Origin: Serinus canaria
Lineage: Eukaryota; Chordata; Aves; Passeriformes; Fringillidae
DNA: 64,000 nt
NCBI RefSeq assembly: GCF_022539315.1
Contig: NC_066315.1
Location: 49,209,174-49,273,173, forward strand
Direction: 5' to 3'
Both the position numbers and the translations under genes were made by a program. The notes below the pieces were generated by a model. The model worked only from the letters and a program-made list of their open reading frames with translations. It was not told the origin of the DNA and did not search any database. The number at the start of each line of letters is the position of its first letter. The first letter of the stretch is position 1. Of the stretch, positions 15,801 to 25,535 are shown piece after piece.

Positions 15801-17762
15801 TTCTGTCTTCCAGAAAAGGTGTAAGGATCAGAATTGAAAAGTTGGCTGCCTTATTTTGCTGCTGCAGAACAACTGTTTGGGTGAAGTGGCACAATGTGTC
15901 TGGGCCAAACAGGGATTTCAGAGACTAAAAAAACCTGACTGGCACCTTCAGAAAAGGAAGCTCAATTCCAAGGGAACATAATATGCTTTTCAATTTGGAT
16001 AGCAAAGTTCCTCTTTCAGTTAACAGATGCTCACAATTTCCCTGACCTTCAAAGGCATAAACTCAAATCCCTTCAAAAGCATACACAGCAGTAGAAAAAT
16101 AGAACAGGGAGCTGCAAAGCTACTGTAAAACACAATCAGTGGAGTCAAAGCTTTTACAGCCCAAATACCCAGTGAAGGGTTGATAATCATCAGTAACTTA
16201 TTTCACAAAACCTGCCTTCTTTTTGGCAAGGCACTTGTTAAGTGGGTTTTGAAGGTCTCCAGAGACAGACTCCACATCCTCCCTGGACAACCTGTTCCCG
16301 CACTCTGTCACCTTCAACATAAACAATTTCTTCCTCATGTTGAAGTACAACTTCTTGTGCCTTAACTTATGCCACTGCTCCTCATCCTTTCACTGGGCAC
16401 CACTGAGAAGAGACCAGAACCATCCTCTCACAACTCGCCTTTGAGGTATTTCTCTGCACCCATACGATCCTTTCCAGTCTTCTCCAGATTAAACAGGCCC
16501 AGCTCCTTGTAAGAGAGATACTCCAGACCCCTAATCATCTTTGTGGCCCTCCTCTGGAACCTCTCGAGTAGCTCCTTCTCTTTCTTCTCAACACTGCAAT
16601 CCCTAAGTACTTTAGAGAGATAGGACAATGGAGCTGTTAGTCATAATGCGGGCCTTATGCACTTCACCAGCCAGAAGGCACAAATTAATCTTTTGCACAT
16701 GTAACCTATGGTAACTCCAGCACCACAGAAACTCTATTAAACTTTCTGACAACAAACTAACTGTGTTAACCAGAAAAAAAAGAAAGGATGTGACTTAACA
16801 AATACATTTAGAAGCTTCTAAACATAGAAAACAAAAGGAAATCACACTGGTAACAAAATACAGAAACAAATCCACACACAGAACTGAACAGGAAGTGAAA
16901 AGAAAGCTATAACAGCACAAGGAAACACTGAAGAGAAAGAAACACCAACCCTATATGCAAAACAAAACGGTCTGTCATAGGCCCAAGTTGGAAGAGGGGA
17001 AATTTACATTCGAAGAAACTTCCTACTGCGAGGGAGGGGAAGCACTGGCAGAGGGATTTCCCCAGGGAGGTTGTGGATGCCCCAGCCCTGACACTGCTCA
17101 AGGCCAAGCTGGATGTAAGGCCTTGAGCAACCTGGTCTAGGCGGAGGTGTCCCTACCCATGACGGCTGCGGGGGTTGGAACTGGAGGATTTTTAAACTCT
17201 CTTCCAAACCCTTAACGTTCTCCGGTTTTACAATTTCCACGTACACCTAAGAGCTACTGGCACGACACTGGGAAGGGAATATTGATGGGGACAAGGCCTT
17301 CCCCTCCCTGTGCTGCCATCATGTGACACCCCGCGACACCCGAGCGGCGCGGCGAGGGCCGGGGACGCCGGGATGCTACAGGACACCCGGGCGCCTGCAT
17401 CCCACAGGCCGCCGGAGCCGGCCCGGCAGCCCCCACCCACACCTGGCTCCGGCTCCGCCATGCGCAGGGCCCGGCGCTGCCGCCGGTGCCCCGCGGGGAA
17501 TCAGGGCTCGGGGAGATGGAGGAACCGGGAGATAACGGGGGTGGGGGGGGCCCTACCTGAGGAGGGTCTCCAGCGAACTCTCGTGCTTGTCGAGCGGGCG
17601 GCCGAGCGCGCTCTTGCGGAGCCTGCTGAGCTCCTCGGCGGCCCGGCAGTGCTCGGCCTGCGCCTCGGCGCCCGGGTAGCTCTGCTGAATGAACTTGCAC
17701 AGCGGCTTGGCCAGGTCTACCTCCGAGGCCTTCTTTAGCTGCACCGAGATGAAGTTCGTCAT
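741..17762 (-). CDS. PDCD6IP: PDCD6IP (ALIX) 5' part: exons 1-7, partial
   Basis: ALIX is a cytosolic adaptor that links ESCRT-III (CHMP4) and TSG101 to cargo during multivesicular-body sorting, cytokinetic abscission, exosome formation and virus budding. The minus strand carries seven coding exons: 17557-17762, 11534-11588, 9699-9768, 6506-6633, 5770-5923, 2520-2620 and 741-872. All have GT-AG introns, phases agree, and together they give 282 codons without a stop. The protein starts MTNFISVQLKKASEVDLAKP and includes LDNDEGLKAAAKHYQ, VGTLSLIMLAQAQEVFFLKA and FPVLAAKHCIMQANAEYHQS, which are hallmark Bro1-domain stretches of vertebrate ALIX. The family protein is about 870 residues; the remaining Bro1 part, the V domain and the proline-rich tail lie beyond base 1. 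The promoter is a CpG island just upstream. Identification is from remembered family sequence and is very secure. Confidence 0.96.
873..2519 (-). other. PDCD6IP intron 6
   Basis: AT-rich intron. The largest open frames here are short and lack protein-like composition. No repeat family was recognised. Confidence 0.85.
2520..2620 (-). CDS. PDCD6IP: PDCD6IP coding exon 6
   Basis: This 101-nt exon completes an aspartate and encodes KMKDGIIAKLANQAADYYGD followed by AYKQCQYKDTLPK. The acceptor is ACAG|ATAAA and the donor AAG|GTTAGT on the minus strand; it ends in phase 0. Confidence 0.95.
2621..5769 (-). other. PDCD6IP intron 5
   Basis: About 3.1 kb of AT-rich intron. A 113-codon plus-strand frame at 2726-3067 shows no recognisable domain and is treated as chance. 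No transposable element was recognised. Confidence 0.8.
5770..5923 (-). CDS. PDCD6IP: PDCD6IP coding exon 5
   Basis: This 154-nt exon encodes FASGAFQHIKDTVLSALNRE, then PTVDISPDTVGTLSLIMLAQ and AQEVFFLKATR plus one base. The acceptor is TTAG|TTTGC and the donor AGAG|GTATAT on the minus strand. It belongs to the conserved part of Bro1 that forms the CHMP4-binding groove in the family. Confidence 0.96.
5924..6505 (-). other. PDCD6IP intron 4
   Basis: Short AT-rich intron of 582 bp. Nothing else was seen. Confidence 0.85.
6506..6633 (-). CDS. PDCD6IP: PDCD6IP coding exon 4
   Basis: This 128-nt exon continues Ala111 and encodes LANLGYEKTCVLFNCGALAS followed by QIAAEQNLDNDEGLKAAAKH and YQ. The acceptor is GCAG|CTCTG and the donor CAG|GTACAG on the minus strand; the exon ends in phase 0. 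This is the helical core of the Bro1 domain. Confidence 0.96.
6634..9698 (-). other. PDCD6IP intron 3
   Basis: About 3.1 kb of AT-rich intron without recognised repeats or genes. Confidence 0.8.
9699..9768 (-). CDS. PDCD6IP: PDCD6IP coding exon 3
   Basis: This 70-nt exon encodes VCVTFTWKDAFDKGSLFGGSAKL plus the first base of an alanine codon. The acceptor is CCAG|GTCTG and the donor TTGG|GTATGT on the minus strand. The TWKDAFDKG stretch is typical of the Bro1 domain of ALIX. Confidence 0.95.
9769..11533 (-). other. PDCD6IP intron 2
   Basis: About 1.8 kb of AT-rich intron; no repeat family or RNA gene recognised. Confidence 0.8.
11534..11588 (-). CDS. PDCD6IP: PDCD6IP coding exon 2
   Basis: This 55-nt exon completes Arg69 and encodes YYDQLCSIEPKFPFSENQ, the conserved Bro1 segment that follows exon 1. 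The acceptor is GTAG|ATAC and the donor CAG|GTAAGA on the minus strand. It ends in phase 0. It is too short to be found as an open frame; it was recognised by its protein sequence. Confidence 0.95.
14428..14465. repeat. Perfect 16-bp inverted repeat, 6-nt loop
   Basis: Arms 14428-14443 and 14450-14465 are exact reverse complements (TTCCCCTTGAATTCTG and CAGAATTCAAGGGGAA) around the loop CTATGA. It lies in PDCD6IP intron 1. The stem is too short for a microRNA precursor; function unknown. Confidence 0.9.
16235..16630 (-). mobile_element. CR1 LINE fragment, antisense frame visible
   Basis: The minus strand reads FQRRATKMIRGLEYLSYKEL GLFNLEKT in pieces, the usual C-terminal segment of CR1 ORF2. 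It is followed at lower coordinates by CR1 3' untranslated sequence. The fragment lies in PDCD6IP intron 1 in sense orientation. Confidence 0.85.
16975..17218 (+). mobile_element. CR1 LINE 3' fragment
   Basis: It contains GAGGTTGTGGATGCCCCAGC and, further on, GAGCAACCTGGTCTAG and GGGGTTGGAACTGGA, all diagnostic of the CR1 3' end on the plus strand. It is antisense to PDCD6IP and abuts the edge of the CpG island. The terminal octamer repeats of CR1 are not clear. Confidence 0.85.
17557..17762 (-). CDS. PDCD6IP: PDCD6IP coding exon 1
   Basis: This exon encodes residues 1-68 plus two bases of Arg69, starting MTNFISVQLKKASEVDLAKP and ending with LDKHESSLETLL. The start is chosen because it matches the conserved ALIX N terminus and has G at -3 (GCC before ATG). 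The donor reads CAG|GTAGGG on the minus strand. The frame stays open upstream to another ATG at 17874-17876, discussed under findings. Compared with my recollection of the mammalian protein, the loop after residue 30 appears one residue shorter. Confidence 0.95.
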
Positions 17763-17851
17763 GGCCGACGCCGGGCGGGCAGAGCCGCCACCGACACGGC
17801 CGCTCCTCGCCGCACCTTCGGGCTCCCCTTCCCGGTCCGCCGCCGCCGCGT

Positions 17852-17857
17852 TTCCGG
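17852..17857 (-). promoter_or_regulatory. ETS-family core site
   Basis: The minus strand reads CCGGAA, preceded by CC, close to the NRF1-like site. This pairing is common in TATA-less vertebrate promoters. It is a short motif, so support is weak. Confidence 0.4.
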
Positions 17858-17863
17858 GAGCAC

Positions 17864-17875
17864 CGCGCACGCGCA
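17864..17875. promoter_or_regulatory. NRF1-like site
   Basis: CGCGCACGCGCA matches the NRF1 consensus YGCGCAYGCGCR exactly, about 105 bp upstream of the PDCD6IP start codon. NRF1 sites are typical of CpG-island promoters. Occupancy is inferred only. Confidence 0.6.
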
Positions 17876-17960
17876 CGCCCTGTCCTGCCTCCCACGCCGC
17901 CGCCTCTGGAGCGAAAGGCTCCTGAGGGGAGCCACTACTGAGGGAGGTAAGCGAGGGGCG

Positions 17961-18279
17961 GGTGGTGACCCGCGAAAGGCGGGCTCATCCGTCATCAAAA
18001 CTTTATGCTGTTTACACATATTAAGAAACAAAGGCATCAGCATTTACTGGTTGTAAATTGAATAACTTTCTTAATTAATTAGTAATCAAGTTCCTATTTG
18101 CTGGTTATATCTGTGGTGCTAATTAATCTGCCGGCGCAGTTGCTCCCTCAGTTTGAGTCTGGGGTCTGCTGAGTTCTGGAGTCCTCACTCGTGGCGGCTC
18201 TTGTCCGGACAGAGCATTTTGGGATTATTTTGTTCTCGAAACAAAAGCTTAGCCAAGCATGCAAGCAGACAGAACGACC
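17961..18279. other. Upstream flank of PDCD6IP promoter
   Basis: Transitional sequence just upstream of the CpG island. I see no gene or repeat family in it. Confidence 0.6.
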
Positions 18280-18540
18280 GGATTGTTAGGGTTGGAAGGG
18301 AGATCGTCTAGTCGAGCACTCCTGCCAAGGCAGGGTCACCTAGTGCAGGTGACATAGGAACATGTCCAGGTCGGTTTGGAATGTCTCCAGACATTCGCCC
18401 TGGGCAGCCTGTTCCAGTACTCGGCCACCCTGAATGTGAAGTTCTTCCTCCTGTTAATGTGAAACCTCTTGTGTTTTAGTTTATGGCAATTGCTCCTCAC
18501 CCTGTTGCTGGGCGCCGCTGAAAAGAGTGTGGCACCATTT
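18280..18540 (-). mobile_element. CR1 LINE 3' fragment
   Basis: The plus strand shows the reverse complement of a CR1 3' end: GGTTGGAAGGGAGATCGTCT, CTGGGCAGCCTGTTCCAGTA and TTGCTCCTCACCCTGTTGCT. It is truncated at its 5' side and lies about 0.5 kb upstream of PDCD6IP. Confidence 0.88.
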
Positions 18541-19451
18541 GATGGTCACTATACAATTACTTAATCATACCTGCCCAGCTACAGCTAGTGATTAACGATT
18601 TAAAAAAAGGTACAAAATTTAATTCAAAGCTGGAGGGACTCAAAACTCAATGGGCTTGGTATCATCCTCTCCTCTAAGACTATTTAAGACTATGAGATGC
18701 AGGGTTTGGTATCCCTGGGACAGCTGCCTGAGGGGAGAAGGGCACAATGCTCCTTCCCCATATAAACCCCTGGCTGTCAGAGGCCCAGCAATCCAGTAGG
18801 AATCCAGGAAGGCAGTGACCTCAAGGACGTGAGATGTGACTGTGGAGCTTGGCTGTGGCAAGGGAAAATCTCACCAACTGGGAACACAAACCGTGACATG
18901 GCAGTGACAGTAATGGCCTTGAAAAAGTGGTGCAGCAGACAGACATGTAATGCCTCATAGGATCCTGTTCTCAACCCACCCTCAGGGTTGCTGTCTTAAA
19001 TTAAACTGAAACAGGGATTTTGCTGTAGCAAAAGTTGAAATGTCTCTATTGGCAGCAAAAGGAACAGATTCTGTGTAGTGTAATCATGGATCAGCTGTTC
19101 ACATCACACCTGCTTTCTGCTGACTCAGCCCAGCATGGCTCAGAGGAGTGAAACAGGCACTCAGCCTGCCAGGCTGGCTGGTCTGGGGACCAAAAGGGAA
19201 TATTCAGCCTTTGTGCTCATCTCCTCCTTTCTTCTGCCCCTTGTGCCAGATCGCTAAGTCTCCAAGCCTGATATTTTCATAAGCGACCAGGTGATGACAC
19301 CATAAAAGGAAAGGTAAAAGTGCTTTTAAAATTACATATTTGTTCTCATGTTGTAGCAGGCCACAAGTTTTTCTGTAAAGCAGGCAATCACTCCATTCTG
19401 AAAGTGTTCTGTACTAAAGTTGAGCTGTCTTTGTCATGACTGTCTAAAGTG
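18541..19451. other. Intergenic, nothing recognised
   Basis: Single-copy looking sequence. Two overlapping minus-strand frames of 65-73 codons show no known domain and are not called. Confidence 0.6.
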
Positions 19452-19457
19452 GTGGTG

Positions 19458-19840
19458 TGTTACCCCGTTCACAGGGGTCCCATGATGAGGGAAGAGACGA
19501 GAAAGTTGACTCCATGTATCAGAAGGCTTGATTTATTATTATATGATATATAATATATAAAAACTATACTAAAAGAATAGAGAGAAGGATTTCACTACCA
19601 TGCTATGCTAAGAATAGAAAAGAATGTCAAAACAAGTCTTCTCAGACCGAGATCAGCTGGACAGGTGAACTGTGATAGGCTCTTAATTGCAAACAGTCTG
19701 ACGGGGCCAAACACAGATTTCCTCTGTTGCATTCCACAGCAGCAGATAAGAATTGTTTACAGTTTGTTCCTGAGGCCTCTCAGCTCTCAGGAGGGGAAAA
19801 ATCCTAAGTAAAGGATTTTTCATAAAACATGTCGGTGACA
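19458..19840 (-). mobile_element. Solo ERV LTR, family A copy 1
   Basis: The element starts TG and ends CA and is flanked by an exact 6-bp target duplication GTGGTG (19452-19457 and 19841-19846). On the minus strand it begins TGTCACCGACATG and has AATAAA about 75 bp before its 3' end, which sets the orientation. It is 383 bp long and closely similar to the copy at 52990-53376. A 6-bp duplication fits a class II (ERVK or alpha/beta-like) element. Confidence 0.88.
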
Positions 19841-19846
19841 GTGGTG

Positions 19847-21227
19847 CATAAGAGGAAAAGGGTCAAGCCTTGGAAATCAGTCTTAACCACTCCTGTCACC
19901 ACTGGGAGGGGCAGCTTGTCCAGTATTAAGCATTCATGTACGCAATCCAAAGATGCTGTGGCAACAGTAGCCAGGCCTTCCCAGGGACAGGTATAGGGAA
20001 GGAGATTATGGAGTTGTCCTAATTCTGCAGCATCCAGTCACCTTCAGTGACACCCAAGTGGATGCCCTTGGAGCTCTGCCATATTGCTGTAGTCACAAAA
20101 TGTGACTATATGTTATATATTTATAGTCATACAACTGTATGTTAACAGTCTCTAGCACCCCTGCACCGATTAAACCCCCCTGCTCAATGAAAACTAAGTT
20201 ATAATTTACTTAATTTTACATTAAAAAAGGTATTTTTATCCTACAGTGAATGCAAAAAGTAGGCAGTCATACTCCTATCTGTGTGCATGAGTTCCTCAGT
20301 GCTTGTTGCCCACATACACTTGCAAGTATTTTGATCTCTTAGTTTGAGTTAGCCTTGCTCTGGCCATACTTTCCTGTTCAGGGAAAACCTCCTCCCTCAT
20401 AAGCTCGCATTCTGATCCATCTTAAGATATACTCTTAACTTTGGACAGTTTCCATTATCAAGACCTTCTGGAGTACAGTTAGCCTACACATCATTCATTA
20501 CAAGATACTTGACTGCCTATATATGGAAGATGGAAGTCATCAATACCTTCCAGTGTAACACTCAAACACAGAAAGGGTGTGAACAGGGAAGGGCAAAAAC
20601 TGCAGCTATGAGATCATAGTTCTGCTTTAGAGCCCCAGTGACCTTTAGATGGCCGTTGCTTAATGAAGGGAATGACTGGTACTTTGCATTCCCAAACGTC
20701 CATCAACATAGCAGAGGAATTTTTCATTTAGAACAAGTTTCCAGAACTTCAAACAAGTGATTTGTTTCTTTCCCACAGATCTCTTAATAAATCAGTACTC
20801 CTGAAAGCTTTATTCTGATTATTACAATTACAATGTTATAAGTAGTAATGACTTGTCTCCATGTTACCTATGTCTAGCTAAGTACTACTTCCCAATTTAA
20901 AGGTGAGGAAGCAACAGTCACTAGTTATCAGTAGAGGGGGCATAATCTACATCCTCTGACTCAGAGTCCTGTGCTTTAAACAACAGACCATACTTTCTTC
21001 TTCAACAGATTTATGATAGTATCTAAGGCAACCACTTTAACACTGGTTCCTCTAAAATGTTTAAGGTCATGCAGCATAAACACATTATAACAACATGTAA
21101 GCCTTACCGTGGTCACTGATGCGTTTCAATTTAGTGTGGACATCAGATGTCCCCAGCCTTACTCTATTTCTTAAATAACCATTTTTATTCTGTAGAGTTT
21201 GATCATGCTGCTTTACTCAACCACCTT
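19847..21227. other. Intergenic, nothing recognised
   Basis: No gene or repeat family was recognised. A small perfect hairpin (TAGTCACA/TGTGACTA) lies near 20090-20108. Confidence 0.6.
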
Positions 21228-23600
21228 TCAGGAAGTTGTAGAGAGTGATGGGATCACCTCTGAGTCCAGGCCAAACAACCCCAGCTCCCTCAGTCATTCC
21301 TCACAGGGCTTGTGTTCCAAGCCCTTCACCAGCCTTGTCGCTCTTCTCTGGAGACGCTGCAGCCCCTTCATGTCCTTCCTAAACTTAGGGGCCCAGAACT
21401 GGACACAGCACTCAAGGTGTGGCCTCACCAGTGCCAAGTACAGGGGAAGAATGACCTCCCTGCTCCTGCTGACCACACTATTCCTGATACAGGCCAGGAT
21501 GCCATTGGCTTTCTTGGCCACCGGGCACACTGCTGGCTCGCCAACTGTTGACCAGTACCCCACATCCTTTTCCACCTGGGTGCTGTCCAGCTACACCATC
21601 CCCAGCCTATAGCACTGGAGGGGATTATTGTTGCCAAAATGCAGGACTCAGCACTTGGACTTACTTAACTCCATCCCACTGGACTCTGCCCATCCATCCA
21701 ACCATTCCAGGTCTCTCTGCAGAGCCCTTCTCCCTTCCAACAGATCAACACATGCCCCCAACTTGGTGTCATCTGCCAATTTACTAATGAAGAACTCAAT
21801 TCCCTCATCCATGTAATCAGTGAAGATACTGAAGAGAACTGGCCCCAGCACAGACACCTGAGGGACACCACTGGTGACTGGCTGTTATCGTCTTATCGCA
21901 GGGGTTCTGTACTGTTGTTTCCTTATCACAAAAGTTTCATACCTTCTTGGTGCTTTCTCATGGGTAGCCCCTCAGAGCACTAACTCATTATTCTTCACAA
22001 AGTAGCCAGCTGACTCAAGTTGCCCTCTTAACCAGCCAACCCACTCTTTTATAACACTCTTCTTCTCATTGGTTACAGCTGTAGCCTGTTAAAGTCAGGC
22101 CTGCCTAATCTTTGATAATTGGCCCAGCTGCAACTCCGTAGGGGTAAGATTACTTTCTACACTGTCTTCATTTTCTTATATTCTATCCCACTACAACTGG
22201 CTGCCAGCTGGATACAGCACCCTTCACCACCACTCTCTGGGCCTGGCCATCCAGCCAGTTCTTAACCCAGCAAAGAGTGCTCCCGTCCAAGCCTGTGGGC
22301 TGTCAGCTTTTCCGGGAGTATGCTGTGGGAGAGTGTCAAAGGCCTTGCTGAAGTCCAAATAGTCAACATCAACAGCCTTTCCTGCATCCACCAGGCAGGT
22401 CACTTGGTCATAAAAGGAAATCAAGTTGGTCAAACATGACCTACCCCACCTAAACCCATGCTGGCTGGGCCTGATACACTGTCCATCCTGTAAGTGCTGT
22501 GTGATGGCACTTATAAATTGCTCCATTATCTTGCCTTAGCTCCGGCTAAGTGGTCTATAATTACTAAGATCCTCCTTTCTACCTTTTTTTGCGAATGGGT
22601 GTCATATTGGCCAGCTTCCAGTCATCTGGAACCTCACCAGTGAGCCAGGACTCTTGGTAAATGATGGAGACAAGCTTCGCAAGTTCATCAGCTAGCTCCC
22701 TCATGGATGGATCCCATCTGGTGCCATAGATTTATGAACATCCAAGCAGCTCAGCAGTTCTCTGACTGCCTCCTCCTAAATTATGGGGGGACCACTCTGC
22801 TCCCTGATACCATCGACCAACCCAAGGGGGCAATTTTCCTGAAGACAAGTCGTCTTCCCACTAAAAACTGAGGCAAAAAAGGCATTAAGCACCTCTGCCT
22901 TCTCATCTACAGTTACCAAGTTCCCTTCTGCATCTAATAAAGAACAAAGATTGATTTTACCCTTCCTTTTATTGTAATATATCTGTAAAAACATTTTTAT
23001 AATCCTTTACTGAAGTTGACATTCTAAGTTCAAACTGAGCTTTGCCTTCCCTAATTTTTCTTCTACATGCTCTAGTAGCCCCATTAAATATTTCCCAAGA
23101 GACCCGACCCTCCTTCCAAAGATGAAATATCCTCTTTTTATTCTTAAGTTCCTCCAGAACCTCCTTGCCCATCCAGGCTGGGCGTTTGCCTTGTTGCCTC
23201 GTCTTTTGGCACACGGGGACAGTCTGTTCCTGTGCCCTCAAGAAATCTCTGTTTTGAAGCACTTCCACTTTACCTGAACTCCTTTGCTTTTAAGGACTGC
23301 TTCCCATGGAACTCTTTGAACTAGCCTGTTAAATAGGCCAAAGTTTGCCCTCTGAAAGTCCAGTATGAAAGTCTGATTAATGTTCCTCCTGACTTCACCA
23401 AATATCGAGAATTCTATAATTTCATTATCACTATGCCCCAAGTCAGCTCCAACTACCACATCTCCCACCAGTCCATCTCTATTTACAAACAACAGATCTA
23501 ACGTAGTCCCTCCCCTGGTGGGCTCACTCACCAGCTGCAACAAAAACCTGTCACCCAACTTGCCTTTCAACCACAAGATAAAGACAGTGACTATGTCTGA
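21228..23600 (-). mobile_element. CR1 LINE, long internal fragment with broken ORF2
   Basis: Minus-strand frames, in order from high to low coordinate, give the endonuclease end (LVSEPTRGGTTLDLLFVNRD), a linker (KNKKRIFHLWKEGRVSW), the finger region (LNAFFASVFSGKT), reverse transcriptase (VDYLDFSKAFDT and later [11 protein letters not shown]) and the C-terminal [20 protein letters not shown] segment. The frame is broken by stops and by a solo LTR at 21883-22195. The 5' end of ORF2 and the CR1 3' tail are both missing, so the copy is dead. Confidence 0.95.
21883..22195 (-). mobile_element. Solo ERV LTR nested in CR1
   Basis: A 313-bp TG...CA element flanked by the exact 6-bp duplication ACTGGC (21877-21882 and 22196-22201). 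CR1 sequence resumes directly on the far side. On the minus strand it starts TGTAGTGGGATAGAATATAA and has a CCAAT box (ACCAATGAG) followed by a TATA-like GTTATAAAAG, a normal U3 layout. The insertion is younger than the CR1. Confidence 0.92.
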
Positions 23601-23754
23601 TTCTTGCTTGAGGAGAGGGTGTTGGCTGAATGGTCTAGAATGAGAAGAGCATCACATGCTTAGTGCCTCAGAAAATAACATTGTAGATGTTTATAGAAAG
23701 ATATTTGCCAGACCTGGAAACTGTTGACCTAGGTAAATAATTTTACTTGCTGTG
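23601..23754. other. Junction between two opposed CR1 copies
   Basis: A short stretch between the 5' side of the minus-strand CR1 and the start of the plus-strand CR1. Part may still be diverged CR1. Confidence 0.5.
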
Positions 23755-24412
23755 TTGCTCAGCATGAGCTGGCGATGTGCACTTGCAACACAGAAAGCCA
23801 ACCTCATCCTGGACTGCATCAAAAGCAGCCTCAAGTCAGCAGGATAAAGGGGGGCATTCTGACCCTCTACTCTTCTTTGGTGAGACCCCACCTGGAGTGC
23901 TGCATACATCTCTGAGGCTCTGAAAATAAGAGAGGCATGTACCTGTTGGAGCAAGTCCAGAGGAGACCACAAAGATGATGAGAGGGCTGGAGCACTTGTC
24001 CTATGAAGACAGGCTGAGAGAGTTGGTTTATTCATCCTGGAGAAGAAAAGGCTTCTCAGAGACCTTAGAGCACTCTCAGTACCTAAAAGGGGCTACAAGC
24101 AAGATGGAGAAGGGCATTCAGCAAGGGCATACAGTGCCAGTACAAGGGGTAATGACTTTAAACTGACAAAGAGTAGGTTTAGATTAAATATTAGGGAAAA
24201 ATTCTTTACTCTATGGGTGGTGAGACACTAGAACAGGTTGCTCAGAGAAGCTGTGGATGCCCCATCCCTGGCAGTGTTCAAGGTTAAGTTGAACAGGGCT
24301 TTGAGCAACCTGGTCTTGTGGAACATGTCCCAGCCCATGACAGGGGTATAGAACTAGATCAGTTTTAAGGTCCCTTCCAACTCAAACTGTTCTGTGATTC
24401 CATGATTATTGT
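23755..24412 (+). mobile_element. CR1 LINE 3' fragment
   Basis: The plus strand starts with CR1 ORF2 C-terminal sequence (GAGCTGGCGATGTGCACTTG). It runs through AGAGGGCTGGAGCACTTGTC and GGATGCCCCATCCCTGGCAG to the 3' end GGTCCCTTCCAACTCAAACT, closing with an ATTCCATGATT-type tail. It has a complete 3' end and is 5'-truncated. Confidence 0.94.
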
Positions 24413-25400
24413 AGATGAACTAGAACCAAGCAAAAAGGGAATCCAACCAGCATTAGTGCAATATTTTCCATAAATGCTTACAAAATTATTAGCTATTAGG
24501 TCAACTACAGCACAGCCTAGAATTTTCCTGAAGTCTCAGCAGGCTTCAGAAATATGCCATATTACTGATCACATAATGATAGAGGCTGTGCTTGTTAATC
24601 ATATACCACAGAAACATGAACAAACAGGTCTTCACTTTCTCACATCATGGTTTGTAGTAGTGAGTATATTAAGCACCATGGCATTGCTAGAGTGTTTTAA
24701 TATATCCTATTAAAAATGTTATTATTTTTACTGCTTAAACTATTCATATCACTGTAGTTCTAGAAGAACTTGTGTTCTAGAACTAGAGTTCTTGTGGAAG
24801 ACAATAGCAGCTTCTAGTTTAGTAGGAAATATCTGAGATGTTGTTAAAACACGTTTCCCACAAGCTGAAGATCAGAATTAGTTCAAGATCTGTGAATACA
24901 AATATGTTTTTTTCACAATGTATTGCATCAAACTGTTTTCAATTAGCTATGTTACCATTGTACTATATGTTAGGGTGCAGTCATGCTCAACCTCCAGATA
25001 TGCAAGAGACAATGATTATAGAGGTAATTGTCCTGAAAGAAAGCAAACCATAAATGTGCAGTGCTATAGATTTTGTGATACAAGTCAGTTGAGTAGAAGG
25101 CCCCAAAATGGCCACTTCTACTCTGAATGAGAGTGTTTGTGAGGATATAAGTTTATACTCTGTTTCCCATCTATTGGTAATGGGACAAGTATGCATAAGA
25201 AGAAGTGGATGTAATAGAGAATATCAGTCTAATTTAATCCTGTGCAGATTATACTGATTACAGCTATTTACTGAAACATTGTGTATAAGTTTCTGAAAAA
25301 TCCAAAGTCATGCCTGAGTGTTTAACTTATATTTTGACATGAAAAATCTGTAATCAACAGATTTAATTGCAAGGTTTATGGTGGGGTGTTAAAAAAAACC
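24413..25400. other. Intergenic, nothing recognised
   Basis: AT-rich sequence with a small interrupted inverted repeat around 24760-24790 (GTTCTAGAA/TTCTAGAAC). No gene was recognised. Confidence 0.6.
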
Positions 25401-25535
25401 TTCCAGGATGGCTAGGGCTTTGAGGAACTGGTTCTAGTGAACGGTGTCCCTGCTCATGTCAGGGGTCTTGAAACAAGATGATCTTTAAGGTCCCTTCCAA
25501 CCCTAACCATTCTAGGATTCTATAATTCTGAGTTT
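25401..25535 (+). mobile_element. CR1 LINE 3' end, short
   Basis: It contains GATGATCTTTAAGGTCCCTT and CCAACCCTAACCATTCTAGG and ends in an ATTCTATAATTCTG tail, the CR1 3' terminus. Only about 130 bp are left. Confidence 0.9.

Larger units (their letters stand above)
11589..17556 (-). other. PDCD6IP intron 1
   Basis: The largest intron in the window (6.0 kb). It begins inside the CpG island, contains two CR1 fragments near its 5' end, a short perfect hairpin at 14428-14465, an A-rich tract at 11592-11622 next to the exon 2 acceptor, and a tandem 17-bp direct repeat at about 11775-11816 (TTTCATTAGAGGAACAA twice). Confidence 0.85.
17320..17960 (-). promoter_or_regulatory. CpG-island promoter of PDCD6IP
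   Basis: This stretch is very GC-rich and dense in CG dinucleotides, in sharp contrast to the AT-rich surroundings. It covers exon 1, the first bases of intron 1 and the presumed 5' untranslated region. No TATA box is evident, as expected for a housekeeping gene. The exact transcription start cannot be read from sequence. It may also fire in the opposite direction, but no divergent gene was recognised. Confidence 0.85.

Noticed and set aside
17254..17895. 213-codon minus-strand frame and 142-codon plus-strand frame in the CpG island
   Set aside because: GC-rich promoter sequence lacks stop codons by composition. The true PDCD6IP exon 1 is in a different minus-strand frame.
20161..21020. Possible RNA gene
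   Set aside because: No tRNA cloverleaf, snRNA or rRNA signature could be found here or elsewhere in the window.
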